A stretch of 21,444 nt of DNA from Candidatus Atribacteria bacterium. Lineage in GTDB: Bacteria > Atribacterota > Phoenicimicrobiia > Phoenicimicrobiales > Phoenicimicrobiaceae. The translations under genes were made by a program, and so were the position numbers. Positions 7,607 through 14,463 of this stretch are shown one piece after another (the stretch's first letter is position 1; every line of letters starts with the position of its first letter). The stretch spans positions 1-21,444 of the forward strand of contig DOTB01000032.1 of the NCBI GenBank assembly GCA_003513845.1, written 5' to 3'. The notes below the pieces were generated by a model. That model worked only from the letters and a program-made list of their open reading frames with translations. It was not told where the DNA came from and searched no databases.

Positions 7607-7626
7607 GGGCGTATTGCAATACGCCC
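7607..7626. repeat. Perfect 20-bp palindrome
   Basis: The sequence GGGCGTATTGCAATACGCCC is its own reverse complement. It is GC-rich against an AT-rich background and lies in the infA-rpmJ gap. From memory, similar short GGGGCG...CGCCCC palindromes are scattered in several unrelated genomes. It could fold in the transcript or bind a dimeric protein. There is no U-run on the minus strand, so it is not a standard terminator. Confidence 0.7.
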
Positions 7627-7634
7627 TTATTTCT

Positions 7635-7669
7635 TACGAGGTACGATTCACGAGATACAAGATACTAGC
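7635..7669. repeat. Inverted heptamer array, 5 units
   Basis: Five 7-bp units in phase (tacgagg, tacgatt, cacgaga, tacaaga, tactagc) are the reverse complement of the CGTATCT-type words at 7491-7546. The array ends three bases from the infA stop codon at 7673. Confidence 0.6.
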
Positions 7670-7672
7670 TTA

Positions 7673-7888
7673 TTACATTCTATATACGATTCTACCCTGA
7701 GTTAAATCATAAGGTGATATTTCAACCTTTACTCTATCTCCCGGTAAAATCCTGATAAAATGCATTCTAATCTTGCCAGAAATATGAGCTAATATTTCAC
7801 AGCCATTTTCTAATTCAACTCGAAAAGTAGCGTTAGGTAAGGCTTGGATAACTTTTCCTTGCATTTCTATATACTTTTCTTTCACCAT
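7673..7888 (-). CDS. infA: Translation initiation factor IF-1
   Basis: IF-1 is a single OB-fold protein that occupies the ribosomal A site during initiation together with IF-2 and IF-3. From ATG 7888 it is 71 residues, the usual length, and reads [19 protein letters not shown] through [14 protein letters not shown]. An upstream in-frame ATG at 7903 would add five residues, but GGAGGAA lies between the two ATGs, six bases before the second, so the inner start is preferred. It is separated from map by a 271-bp repeat-bearing gap and from rpmJ by about 200 bp of heptamer repeats, whereas these genes are usually close together. Confidence 0.96.
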   Translation of the reverse strand: MVKEKYIEMQGKVIQALPNATFRVELENGCEILAHISGKIRMHFIRILPGDRVKVEISPYDLTQGRIVYRM

Positions 7889-7905
7889 TAATGCTTCCTC
7901 CATAT

Positions 7906-8116
7906 AAGATAGTTCAGGGGAAAGAGTTTTCCCTGGAAATTCCTTTTATTTCCATCTCAGGCCTGTCCTTTTAATCGAGCAAGCATGCACTTGTGAAACT
8001 TATCCTCGTGAAACTCGTCCTCGTGAAAACGGGGAACAAGGAACAGGCAATCTTATTAAAATCTATTCCTTTAAAAAAGAATTTACCTTTTAACATTGGA
8101 ATTTCCTTAAAATTCC
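7906..8116. repeat. Degenerate, expanded copy of the intergenic hairpin element (map-infA gap)
   Basis: The left end (AAGAT, then TTCAGGGG ... CCCTG) and the stretch CAATCTTATTAAAATCTATTCC match the other copies at 9636, 12122 and 17844. The right hairpin survives as GGAATTT-CCTTA-AAATTCC (8098-8116). The middle is different: it holds an imperfect inverted repeat, GCCTGTCC (7961) against GGAACAGGC (8040-8048). It also holds a 15-bp tandem repeat, about 2.6 units from 7993 to 8037, with units starting GTGAAACT. It seems to be an old copy with an inserted or expanded centre. Confidence 0.5.
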
Positions 8117-8159
8117 TCTGATAAAAAACAAAAATATCTTATCATTAAAATCTAATCAT

Positions 8160-8921
8160 TTAAGAAGGAATAGTTAATATTTCATTACCATTTTTAGTAA
8201 TAACTATTGTATGTTCAAAGTGTGCTGACCAGCTTTTATCTTCGGTCACCACTGTCCAACCATTATCGCAAATTCTTGTTTTATAGTCACCCATATTTAC
8301 CATAGGTTCAATTGCTAATACCATTCCCGCCTCCAACATTATACCTGTATGGGGAATACCATAATTAGGTATCTGTGGATCTTCGTGGAGATTAGAACCT
8401 ATTCCATGTCCCACATATTCTCTTACTACTGAAAAATTATTTTTCTCTACAGATTCCTGAATGGCATAAGAAATATCTCCCAATCTATTTCCAGGTTTTG
8501 CCTTTTTAATCCCTTTAAATAGCGATTCTTTGGTGACTGTTAGTAGTTTCTGAACTTTTGAGTCTACCTTTCCTACAGGTACTGTTGCAGCAGTATCACC
8601 AAAGTAACCTCTTAAATTTGTTCCAATATCTATACTTATAATATCTCCTTCTCTTAATCTTCTCTTGCCAGGTATGCCATGAACTACTTCTTCGTTTATT
8701 GAAACACAGATAGAATATTTAAATTTATTGTCATCTGTCCCGTAACCCTTAAATGCGGGTTTTGCTCCCTGTTTTATTATAAAATCTTCAGCAATTTTAT
8801 CGAGTTCTAAAGTAGTAATTCCCACACTTACATTTTCTTGTACCCTTTTTAGGGCATTTGCTGCTATTTTACAACTATCTCTGATATATTTAATTTCTTC
8901 AGGAGACCTTATAATAACCAC
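8160..8921 (-). CDS. map: Methionine aminopeptidase, type I
   Basis: The enzyme removes the initiator methionine from nascent proteins emerging from the ribosome. The 253-residue protein is close in size to the short type I form. All five metal ligands of the pita-bread fold can be placed: Asp98 and Asp109 (SIDIGTN ... GYFGDT), His172 (GHGIG), Glu205 (AIEPMV) and Glu236 (HFEHTIVI), plus the substrate-binding His81 (VVHGIPG). The start is GTG at 8921, four bases after the adk TAG; the ribosome site is weak, suggesting coupling to adk. The adk-map-infA order is standard for the end of the spc operon. Confidence 0.97.
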   Translation of the reverse strand: MVIIRSPEEIKYIRDSCKIAANALKRVQENVSVGITTLELDKIAEDFIIKQGAKPAFKGYGTDDNKFKYSICVSINEEVVHGIPGKRRLREGDIISIDIGTNLRGYFGDTAATVPVGKVDSKVQKLLTVTKESLFKGIKKAKPGNRLGDISYAIQESVEKNNFSVVREYVGHGIGSNLHEDPQIPNYGIPHTGIMLEAGMVLAIEPMVNMGDYKTRICDNGWTVVTEDKSWSAHFEHTIVITKNGNEILTIPS

Positions 8922-8925
8922 CTAT

Positions 8926-9579
8926 CTATTTCTGCAACTCTTCCTTTAAAATATTTTTAATTTCTAAAAAGGCACTTCTACTTGTATTAGCATTCACTAT
9001 AGTTAATAAATTTTTTTCCTGATAATATTTTTTTAGCGGTGACGTCTGTTTGATGAACACTTGCAATCTATTTTTTATCGTTTCTTCTTTATCATCTTCC
9101 CTTTGATATAATTCTCCACCACAAAGATCACAAACATTCTCCTTTTGCGGGGGATTAAATGATAAATTATAGTTTGTGCCACATTTTTTACATACTCTAC
9201 GACTAGTTAGCCTATCAATTATCTGATTAAAAGGTATTTCAAAATAAAACACATAGTTAATATGTTTGTTAAGTTCTTTATTTAGTTTTTCCAGAGATTT
9301 TGCTTGTTCTACATTTCGAGGAAAGCCATCAAAAATATAACCATTTTCACAATCTTTTTGTTTTATTCTTTCTTTTATTATTTCTAAAATAATATTATCA
9401 GGCACCAAGTCTCCTTTACCCATAATTTCCTTTACCTTCTGACCCAATTTAGTTTTTTTATTAACTTCCTCTCTCAATATTACTCCTGTTGAAATAACTG
9501 GTAATTTAAATTCTTCCTGTAACTTCTTAGCTACTGTTCCCTTCCCCCCACCAGGAGGGCCTAATAAGATTAATCTCAT
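8926..9579 (-). CDS. adk: Adenylate kinase, zinc-binding LID type
   Basis: The enzyme interconverts ATP plus AMP with two ADP. The 217-residue protein has the P-loop GPPGGGKGT (7-15), the FDGFPR motif (83-88) and a long LID with a four-cysteine zinc site at Cys130, Cys133, Cys150 and Cys153. This zinc form is typical of Gram-positive and many anaerobic bacteria. The AMP-site segment usually reads STGDMLR but here is STGVILR (30-36), replacing the acidic residue with valine. The ATG at 9579 has GAAGGGA upstream. It follows secY after a 244-bp gap holding a hairpin element. Confidence 0.97.
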   Translation of the reverse strand: MRLILLGPPGGGKGTVAKKLQEEFKLPVISTGVILREEVNKKTKLGQKVKEIMGKGDLVPDNIILEIIKERIKQKDCENGYIFDGFPRNVEQAKSLEKLNKELNKHINYVFYFEIPFNQIIDRLTSRRVCKKCGTNYNLSFNPPQKENVCDLCGGELYQREDDKEETIKNRLQVFIKQTSPLKKYYQEKNLLTIVNANTSRSAFLEIKNILKEELQK

Positions 9580-9635
9580 ATTATTTCCCTTCTTACTATG
9601 TCAAATTTCTTCTTTTAAATTACCCTTATTATTAC

Positions 9636-9726
9636 AATATTGTCAGGGGAGTAAACTCCCCTGAAACCCCTCTTCTTCTTTTTTTACTCTATTTCGGTGT
9701 TATATAAAACATTCCCTGACAATCTT
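9636..9726. repeat. 91-bp intergenic hairpin element, copy A (secY-adk gap)
   Basis: The ends are inverted repeats: AATATTGTCAGGG on the left and CCCTGACAATCTT on the right. Just inside the left end is a perfect 22-nt hairpin, TCAGGGGAGT-AA-ACTCCCCTGA (9643-9664). The centre shares TTTACTC, ATTTCG and TATATAAAAC with the copies at 12122, 14341 and 17844. All copies lie in the same orientation. It resembles a MITE but has no clear target duplication. The conserved sequence continues past the right end into a second hairpin (9786-9819). Confidence 0.8.
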
Positions 9727-9785
9727 GCTAGAATATACTGTTTTTAAAACTTATGCCCGCGAAAACGGGTAAAAGTATCCCTGTA

Positions 9786-9819
9786 AGAGCATCGGAATTT
9801 TTTAAAATTCCGATGCTCT
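9786..9819. repeat. Perfect 16-bp-stem hairpin after secY
   Basis: The arms AGAGCATCGGAATTTT (9786-9801) and its exact complement (9804-9819) enclose a 2-nt centre. It lies four bases past the secY stop. Related hairpins occur in the same position relative to the 91-bp element at 12249-12280 and, in part, at 18016-18027. There is no U-run after it in the sense of transcription, so RNA processing or stability is more likely than termination. Confidence 0.7.
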
Positions 9820-9823
9820 AAAA

Positions 9824-11092
9824 TTACTTTTTAATAAATCCTTCATAATGCCTCATTAACAGGTGTGATTCAATCTGCTGAACAGTTTCTAAAGCAACCC
9901 CTACCATAATTAATATAGAGGTTCCACCAAAATAAAAAGTAGTAATCCCTGTAACTTTTATTAAAATGTTGGGGATAATTGCAATTACTGCTAAAAACAA
10001 TGCTCCACTTAAAGTTATTCGGGTCATTATATGATCAATATAATTAGCTGTGTTTTTCCCTGGTCTTATCCCAGGAACAAAACCTCCGTACTTTTTCATA
10101 TTATCCGCTAAATTAGCGGGGTTAAAAGTAATTGCTGAATAAAAGAAAGTAAATATTATTATTAAAATAGCATATAAAGTTAAATAAAGTGGTTTCCCAG
10201 GCGAAAGAGCTTCAGATAAACTTTTCATAAAAGTTATATTTTGAAAAAATTGTGCTATAGTAGCTGGAAAAAGTAATATTGCTGAAGCAAATATTATGGG
10301 AATAACACCAGCCTGGTTTACCCGCAAAGGAATATGGGTTCCTTGCCCCCCATACATTCTCCGACCTATTACTCTTTTGGCATATTGGACTGGTATTCTT
10401 CTCTGTCCTTGTTGGATAGCCACAACTCCTCCAATAACCAATACAAATATCGCAAGTAATCCTAATAAAGCAACTAGACCAATTTCCCCAATACTCACAA
10501 GTTTAATAGTTTTAATAATTTGAGTTGGAATTCGAGCAATAATTCCAACAAAAATTATTATAGATATACCATTACCAATACCGAAGTCAGTAATTTGTTC
10601 ACCTAACCACATTAAAAAACAAGTTCCAGCAGTGAGAGTAATTACCAATAAAAATCTATAACTTAAACCCGTAATCATTAATACCCCCATATTTTGTAGC
10701 CAAAAGCTTATCCCAAAAGCTTGAACAACAGCTAAAACAACAGTAAAGTAACGGGTTATTTTGGTAATTTTATTTCTACCCTCTTCTCCCTCTTTAGACC
10801 ATTGTTCCAAAATGGGAACTACAGATTGCAAAAGACTCATAATAATGGATGCATTAATATAGGGCATTATTCCTAAAGCAAAAATAGAAAAACGACTTAA
10901 TGCTCCTCCAGCGAATAGATCAAAAAAACCTAATATTCCACCTTGAGTAAATAGATTAGCCATTGCTTCTTTATCTATACCTGGTAAGGGCAAATGACTA
11001 CCCAACCTAACCACAATTATCATACTAGCAGTAAAAATTAGTCTCTTCTTTAAGTCAGGAATCTTAAATAAATTGCGTACGGTTTCTAACAA
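9824..11092 (-). CDS. secY: Preprotein translocase subunit SecY
   Basis: SecY is the channel of the Sec translocon in the cytoplasmic membrane, acting with SecE/SecG, SecA and the ribosome. The 422-residue protein has about ten hydrophobic segments. Family landmarks are LPLPGIDKEAM in the first periplasmic region, the plug region (GGALSRFSIFALGIMPYINA), QRRIPVQYAKR in the cytoplasmic loop and the GIRPGKNTANY loop. The start is TTG at 11092, immediately after the rplO stop, with GAGGTGAT upstream, so the two genes are coupled. The rplO-secY-adk order is standard; a repeat-filled gap follows the stop. Confidence 0.98.
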   Translation of the reverse strand: MLETVRNLFKIPDLKKRLIFTASMIIVVRLGSHLPLPGIDKEAMANLFTQGGILGFFDLFAGGALSRFSIFALGIMPYINASIIMSLLQSVVPILEQWSKEGEEGRNKITKITRYFTVVLAVVQAFGISFWLQNMGVLMITGLSYRFLLVITLTAGTCFLMWLGEQITDFGIGNGISIIIFVGIIARIPTQIIKTIKLVSIGEIGLVALLGLLAIFVLVIGGVVAIQQGQRRIPVQYAKRVIGRRMYGGQGTHIPLRVNQAGVIPIIFASAILLFPATIAQFFQNITFMKSLSEALSPGKPLYLTLYAILIIIFTFFYSAITFNPANLADNMKKYGGFVPGIRPGKNTANYIDHIMTRITLSGALFLAVIAIIPNILIKVTGITTFYFGGTSILIMVGVALETVQQIESHLLMRHYEGFIKK

Positions 11093-11533
11093 TTATATCA
11101 CCTCAATCTTCCCACCAGCTAATTTTATCTCTTCTATTGCTTTTTGACTAAATCTATTGGCTCTGATAGTTAATTTTTTACTAAGTTTACCTTTAGCTAA
11201 TATTTTTACTCCATCACCTACTTTTTTAATAATTCCTTCCTCGATTAACTTTTGCGGAGTGACAATATCTCCATCTTTAAAAACATTTAATTTTTCGAGA
11301 TTTACAATGTTAATATTTTTCTTAAATATATTAGTAAAACCTCTTTTCGGGATTCTTCTATATAAAGGCATTTGGCCTCCTTCAAAACCCGGTCTAACTC
11401 CGCCACCTGAGCGAGAATTTTGTCCTTTTGATCCTCTGCAGGAAGTAAAACCATGGCCCGAACTACAACCTCTACCTACTCTTTTAGATTTTTTAACTGA
11501 CTTTGGAGCTGGTCTTAAATTATCTAATTTCAT
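11093..11533 (-). CDS. rplO: 50S ribosomal protein L15
   Basis: L15 is a late-assembling large-subunit protein with a long basic extension. The 146 residues begin [20 protein letters not shown] and include the glycine-rich [20 protein letters not shown] region and the C-terminal domain. The ATG at 11533 lies inside the rpsE coding end, overlapping it by 14 nt, with GGAGGTAA just upstream inside rpsE. In most bacteria rpmD separates these two genes; here it is missing. Confidence 0.98.
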   Translation of the reverse strand: MKLDNLRPAPKSVKKSKRVGRGCSSGHGFTSCRGSKGQNSRSGGGVRPGFEGGQMPLYRRIPKRGFTNIFKKNINIVNLEKLNVFKDGDIVTPQKLIEEGIIKKVGDGVKILAKGKLSKKLTIRANRFSQKAIEEIKLAGGKIEVI

Positions 11534-12062
11534 TGTTTGTTACCTCCATTGTTTGAAATGGTCGACTATATATCTCCAATATACTTTTACCTCTTAATTT
11601 TTCTATATCCTTAACATTTTTTAAACTCATAAGGCCATTCATAGTAGCTTTTGCAATATTTAAATTATTACTACTTCCTAAAGATTTGGTTAATATATCT
11701 TGAAATCCCGCAGCTTCTAATATTGTCCTGACTGCTCCACCAGCAATTACACCTGTTCCAGGAGATGCCGGTTTCATAATTACTGTAGCAGCTCCATAAT
11801 GCCCCACAACTGTATATGGTATAGTCTTTTTTTTCATTCTAACTTTTATCAAACTCTTTTTTGCTTTTGCTACTCCTTTTCTAATTGCTTCTGGAACATC
11901 TTTAGCTTTTCCATATCCTATACCTACAATTCCTTCGCCGTTTCCTACTACAACCATAGCAGCAAAACCAAATCTTCTTCCACCTTTTACAACTTTGCTT
12001 ACTCTATTTACAAAAACAACTGTTTCATTCAATTCTAAACCTTCGGGGTTGATTTTTAGCAC
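11520..12062 (-). CDS. rpsE: 30S ribosomal protein S5
   Basis: S5 sits at the mRNA entry channel and contributes to decoding accuracy. The 180-residue protein has the dsRNA-binding N-terminal half ([18 protein letters not shown], then [19 protein letters not shown]) and the C-terminal half with [11 protein letters not shown]. The start is GTG at 12062 behind GGGAGGAGGTG. It follows rplR after a 245-bp gap with a hairpin element and overlaps rplO at its 3' end. Confidence 0.98.
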   Translation of the reverse strand: MLKINPEGLELNETVVFVNRVSKVVKGGRRFGFAAMVVVGNGEGIVGIGYGKAKDVPEAIRKGVAKAKKSLIKVRMKKKTIPYTVVGHYGAATVIMKPASPGTGVIAGGAVRTILEAAGFQDILTKSLGSSNNLNIAKATMNGLMSLKNVKDIEKLRGKSILEIYSRPFQTMEVTNNEIR

Positions 12063-12121
12063 GTATCCACCTCCTCCCTTTTTCCTACTTATACTATTTT
12101 CATAATTTTTTATTCTTATAT

Positions 12122-12212
12122 AAGATTGTCAGAGAAGTCCACTCCCCTGAAACCTCTCTTCATCCTTTTTTACTCCATTTCGATTTTATATAAAACTTTT
12201 CCTGACAATCTT
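12122..12212. repeat. 91-bp intergenic hairpin element, copy B (rplR-rpsE gap)
   Basis: The terminal inverted repeats are AAGATTGTCAG and CCTGACAATCTT. The internal hairpin is weakened by changes in the left arm (TCAGAGAAGT) while the right arm ACTCCCCTGA is intact. The centre reads TTTACTCCATTTCGATTTTA followed by TATAAAAC, near identical to copy D. It has the same orientation as the other copies. The conserved GTTAGAATCTATTG follows, leading into the hairpin at 12249-12280. Confidence 0.8.
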
Positions 12213-12248
12213 GTTAGAATCTATTGTTTTTTAAAAAGAATTCATCTT

Positions 12249-12280
12249 AGAACATCGAATTTTAAAAATTCCGATGTTCT
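12249..12280. repeat. Hairpin module following copy B
   Basis: AGAACATCG-AATTT pairs with AAATTCCGATGTTCT, leaving a single unpaired base. It is the counterpart of the perfect hairpin at 9786-9819: the closing pairs differ (GC against AC, GT against GC) but the pairing is kept, suggesting that the fold rather than the sequence is maintained. Confidence 0.6.
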
Positions 12281-12307
12281 AAAAATATTAAATAACCAAT
12301 AAATAAT

Positions 12308-12673
12308 TTAAAAATCTATATTACCTTTTCTTGTATTTTCAGCAACCGCCCTCACTCTACCATGGTACAAATAACCACCTCGATCAAATACAACTTTCTT
12401 AATACCTTTTTCTTTCATTTTTTTAGCCAATAAAATCCCAAGCATTTCTGCTGCTTTTATATTTCCTGTGTATTTTACTTTATTTTTTATTTCTGGGTCA
12501 AGCGTTGATGCAGAAACTAAGGTGCTCCCTCTTTCATCATCAATTACTTGCGCATAGATATGTTTTAAACTTCTAAAAATACATAACCGTGGTTTTTCAT
12601 TTCTGCCCCAGATTGCTTTACGTATCCTTTTATGTCTCTTCAACCTTGCTAATTTCTTATTTACTTCAGCCAA
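12308..12673 (-). CDS. rplR: 50S ribosomal protein L18
   Basis: L18 binds 5S rRNA together with L5 in the central protuberance. It has 121 residues from the preferred TTG start at 12673, with AAGGAG eight bases upstream. A GTG at 12682 in the same frame overlaps that ribosome site, so it is unlikely. Conserved parts are ARLKRHKRIRKAIWG at the N-terminus, RLCIFRSLKHIYAQVIDD and the C-terminal FDRGGYLYHGRVRAVAE. It follows rplF by 94 bp, and a hairpin-element gap separates it from rpsE. Confidence 0.97.
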   Translation of the reverse strand: MAEVNKKLARLKRHKRIRKAIWGRNEKPRLCIFRSLKHIYAQVIDDERGSTLVSASTLDPEIKNKVKYTGNIKAAEMLGILLAKKMKEKGIKKVVFDRGGYLYHGRVRAVAENTRKGNIDF

Positions 12674-12767
12674 TATTTGCACTCCTTTCCTATAAATTAT
12701 TCGTTAGTGAATAGTCGTTAGTTTCAAATACAGTTTTGAGTCATCATTATAATATTATCTTGATTGA

Positions 12768-13307
12768 TTACTTTGCACCAGTCTTCCCAACTTTTCTTCT
12801 CACTATTTCATCGATATATCTTATTCCTTTTCCTTTATATGGTTCAGGTTTTCGTATTTCTCTTATTTTTGCGGCAATTTCTCCTACTTCTTTTTTATCA
12901 ATACCCTTTACCTTAATTATCTTTTGCTTTTCCACTTCAAATTCGATTCTTTCTGGAGGATCGACTTTCACTGGATGAGAATAGCCTATCTGAATCATTA
13001 ATTTGCTATCTTCTATGGCAGCCCGGTAACCTACGCCATTAATTTCTAAGACTTTTTCAAATCCTGCTGATACCCCTTTTATCATATTATCTATTAAACT
13101 TCTACTTAATCCATGTAAAGACCTATGAAATTTACTTTCAGAATGTCTGGAAACATATATTTTATCTTCATCTATTTTTACTTCAATGCTAGGATGAATG
13201 GTTTTTTCTAAGATTCCTTTTTCTCCTATTATTTTTATCTTATTATCATTAAACTCAACCTTAACTCCCTTAGGAATGATTATTGGTTTCTTCCCTATCC
13301 TGGACAT
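12768..13307 (-). CDS. rplF: 50S ribosomal protein L6
   Basis: L6 lies near the factor-binding site of the large subunit. It is 179 residues from ATG 13307, giving the family start MSRIGKKPIIIPKGVKVE; GAGGAGG precedes it. A longer in-frame start at 13337 would add ten residues encoded in heptamer-repeat DNA and is rejected. Both L6 repeats are present, with the C-terminal KPEPYKGKGIRYIDEIVRRK. The 268-bp gap to rpsH holds heptamer arrays and half of an inverted repeat. Confidence 0.98.
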   Translation of the reverse strand: MSRIGKKPIIIPKGVKVEFNDNKIKIIGEKGILEKTIHPSIEVKIDEDKIYVSRHSESKFHRSLHGLSRSLIDNMIKGVSAGFEKVLEINGVGYRAAIEDSKLMIQIGYSHPVKVDPPERIEFEVEKQKIIKVKGIDKKEVGEIAAKIREIRKPEPYKGKGIRYIDEIVRRKVGKTGAK

Positions 13308-13325
13308 ATTGAACCTCCTCTTTTT

Positions 13326-13367
13326 CGAATTTCGCATATCGTATTGCGTATATCGTATTGCGATTCT
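13326..13367. repeat. Heptamer array, 6 units, upstream of rplF
   Basis: Six in-phase 7-bp units: cgaattt, cgcatat, then cgtattg and cgtatat alternating, ending cgattct. The units share a CG start. The array begins about 20 bases upstream of the rplF ATG and produces the false N-terminal extension of that frame. Confidence 0.65.
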
Positions 13368-13447
13368 GCCTTTCTCCCAGTAAATATCATTAAGAAGAGA
13401 ATAACAAGCCTACCCCTAAGAAAAGTAGGAGAAGAAATCTCATTCCC

Positions 13448-13483
13448 GAGATTGCCATACTCCCTGCGGCCGCTCGTAATGAC
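13448..13483. repeat. Half copy of the GTCATTGCGAG inverted repeat
   Basis: The reverse complement has the same 36-base length as the left arm at 3931-3966 and matches it at roughly 26 positions, including GTCATT, CGAG, AGGGAG and TGGCAATCTC. The partner arm is missing or unrecognisable, so this is a solo or decayed arm. As with the copy at 3931, a heptamer array begins at its outer end. Confidence 0.65.
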
Positions 13484-13571
13484 ATTTTTGTTTTTTGTTC
13501 CGACTTCTGACTTCTAACTCCTGACTTCTTTTTCTTCACGATATACGATATATGATATGCTACATACTAAT
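13481..13571. repeat. Heptamer array, 13 in-phase units, two word types
   Basis: Read every 7 bases from 13481, the tract goes from T-rich words (ttgtttt, ttgttcc) to gacttct (three times, with aactcct between), then cacgata, tacgata, tatgata and tgctaca without loss of phase over 91 bp. It lies between rpsH and rplF and ends five bases from the rpsH stop codon. Confidence 0.65.
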
Positions 13572-13575
13572 TTAT

Positions 13576-13974
13576 TTACCAAATATAGCAAATCACTTCT
13601 CCGCCAAGATGCCTTCGTAAAGCCTCTTTCCCAGTCATAATACCCCTTGAAGTAGATAATATAGCAATTCCTAAACCACCTAATACTTCAGGTATTTCAT
13701 CTTTTTTAACATAAACTTTTAATCCTGGTTTACTAATTCTCTTAAGATTATTAATAGCCTTTTCTTTATTTATATATTTTAAATAAATAATCAATTGACC
13801 CTGCTTATTATCTTCTTTATATTTATAGTCTCTGATAAATCCTTCATCTTTTAGTATACGAACAATTTCTAATTTCAGTTTTGACGCTGGTACTGATAAA
13901 GATTTATGTCGCATTTTATTTGCATTTCTTATTCGAGTTAATAAATCAGCAACAGGATCTGATATAACACTCAT
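13576..13974 (-). CDS. rpsH: 30S ribosomal protein S8
   Basis: S8 is a primary 16S rRNA binder and, in E. coli, the repressor of the spc operon. From ATG 13974 it is 132 residues, starting [19 protein letters not shown] ten-residue longer frame from 14004 is rejected because GGGGAGGA lies between the two starts. The RNA-binding C-terminus [20 protein letters not shown] and the final VICYIW are typical. It follows rpsN by 60 bp. Confidence 0.98.
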   Translation of the reverse strand: MSVISDPVADLLTRIRNANKMRHKSLSVPASKLKLEIVRILKDEGFIRDYKYKEDNKQGQLIIYLKYINKEKAINNLKRISKPGLKVYVKKDEIPEVLGGLGIAILSTSRGIMTGKEALRRHLGGEVICYIW

Positions 13975-14034
13975 TAATAATGTCCTCCCCTCTTTCAACT
14001 TCAACTTTTTATTTATCTCACTTTATATAAGTTT

Positions 14035-14220
14035 TTACCAGCTTGATTTAGTTACACCTGGCAATTCTCCTCTGTGAGCCATTGTTCTAAAACATATTCT
14101 ACATATACCAAATTTTCTAAAGTAACCTCTTGGTCTCCCACAGATGCTACATCGAAAATATTTCCTTACTTTATATTTAGGCTCTCTCTTTGCTTTTACT
14201 ATTAGGGCTTTTTTTGCCAC
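14035..14220 (-). CDS. rpsN: 30S ribosomal protein S14, zinc type (type Z)
   Basis: S14 is part of the small-subunit head. At 61 residues this is the short zinc form, with Cys24, Cys27, Cys40 and Cys43 (CSIC ... CRIC), conserved [11 protein letters not shown] and the C-terminal [11 protein letters not shown]. The start is GTG at 14220 behind AAGGAGGAA. It follows rplE after a 243-bp gap containing a hairpin element, while the two genes are adjacent in most bacteria. Confidence 0.98.
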   Translation of the reverse strand: MAKKALIVKAKREPKYKVRKYFRCSICGRPRGYFRKFGICRICFRTMAHRGELPGVTKSSW

Positions 14221-14242
14221 ACTATTTCCTCCTTTTTAATAC

Positions 14243-14310
14243 TTAGTTAGTTAATTGATGAATTTAATTTTAAACTAATTAACTATCTAATCAAATTGGC
14301 TGGTAAACTA
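14243..14310. repeat. Octamer-like repeats in the rplE-rpsN gap
   Basis: Words such as ttagttag, ttaattga, ctaattaa, ctatctaa and gctggtaa recur at about 8-bp steps. The sequence belongs to the TTAGCTGG family found upstream of truA, ecfT and rpsJ. It is AT-rich and loosely conserved, so the boundaries are approximate. Confidence 0.4.
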
Positions 14311-14340
14311 TCATATTAGCCAAAAATCTAACTAAGCAAC

Positions 14341-14427
14341 AAGATTGTCAGGGGAGTGAACTCCCCGCAAACCCTCTTTCTATCTCCTTTTTACTCCATT
14401 TCAATTTTATATAAAACTTTCCACAAT
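14341..14427. repeat. Intergenic hairpin element, copy C, right end damaged (rplE-rpsN gap)
   Basis: The left end AAGATTGTCAGGGG and the internal hairpin GGGGAGT-GA-ACTCCCC match copy D exactly, as do TTTACTCCATTTC and TATATAAAAC. At the right end the CTG of CCCTGACAAT is missing (TTCCACAAT), and the second hairpin module is absent. A heptamer-like tract (14424-14458) takes its place up to the rplE stop. Confidence 0.75.
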
Positions 14428-14463
14428 ACGTATCACTCGATACAATATGTAATCCGAAATAAA

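Noticed and set aside
7601..7630. The 20-bp palindrome as a rho-independent terminator
   Set aside because: No U-run follows on the minus strand, and termination here would cut off rpmJ, rpsM, rpsK, rpsD, rpoA and rplQ.
9636..9726. Clear target-site duplications around the hairpin element
   Set aside because: Flanks on the left differ and no matching direct repeat is visible on the right, where conserved sequence continues past the inverted repeat.
11157..11597. Long plus-strand open frames opposite rplO, rplN and others
   Set aside because: They are shadows of the conserved minus-strand genes, with no ribosome sites or family resemblance.
12063..12307. A displaced rpmD in the rplR-rpsE gap
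   Set aside because: The gap holds only the hairpin element and its flank; no frame reads as L30.
13308..13337. N-terminal extension of L6
   Set aside because: The ten extra residues are encoded by repeat DNA, and a strong GAGGAGG lies before the inner ATG that gives the family start MSRIGKKP.
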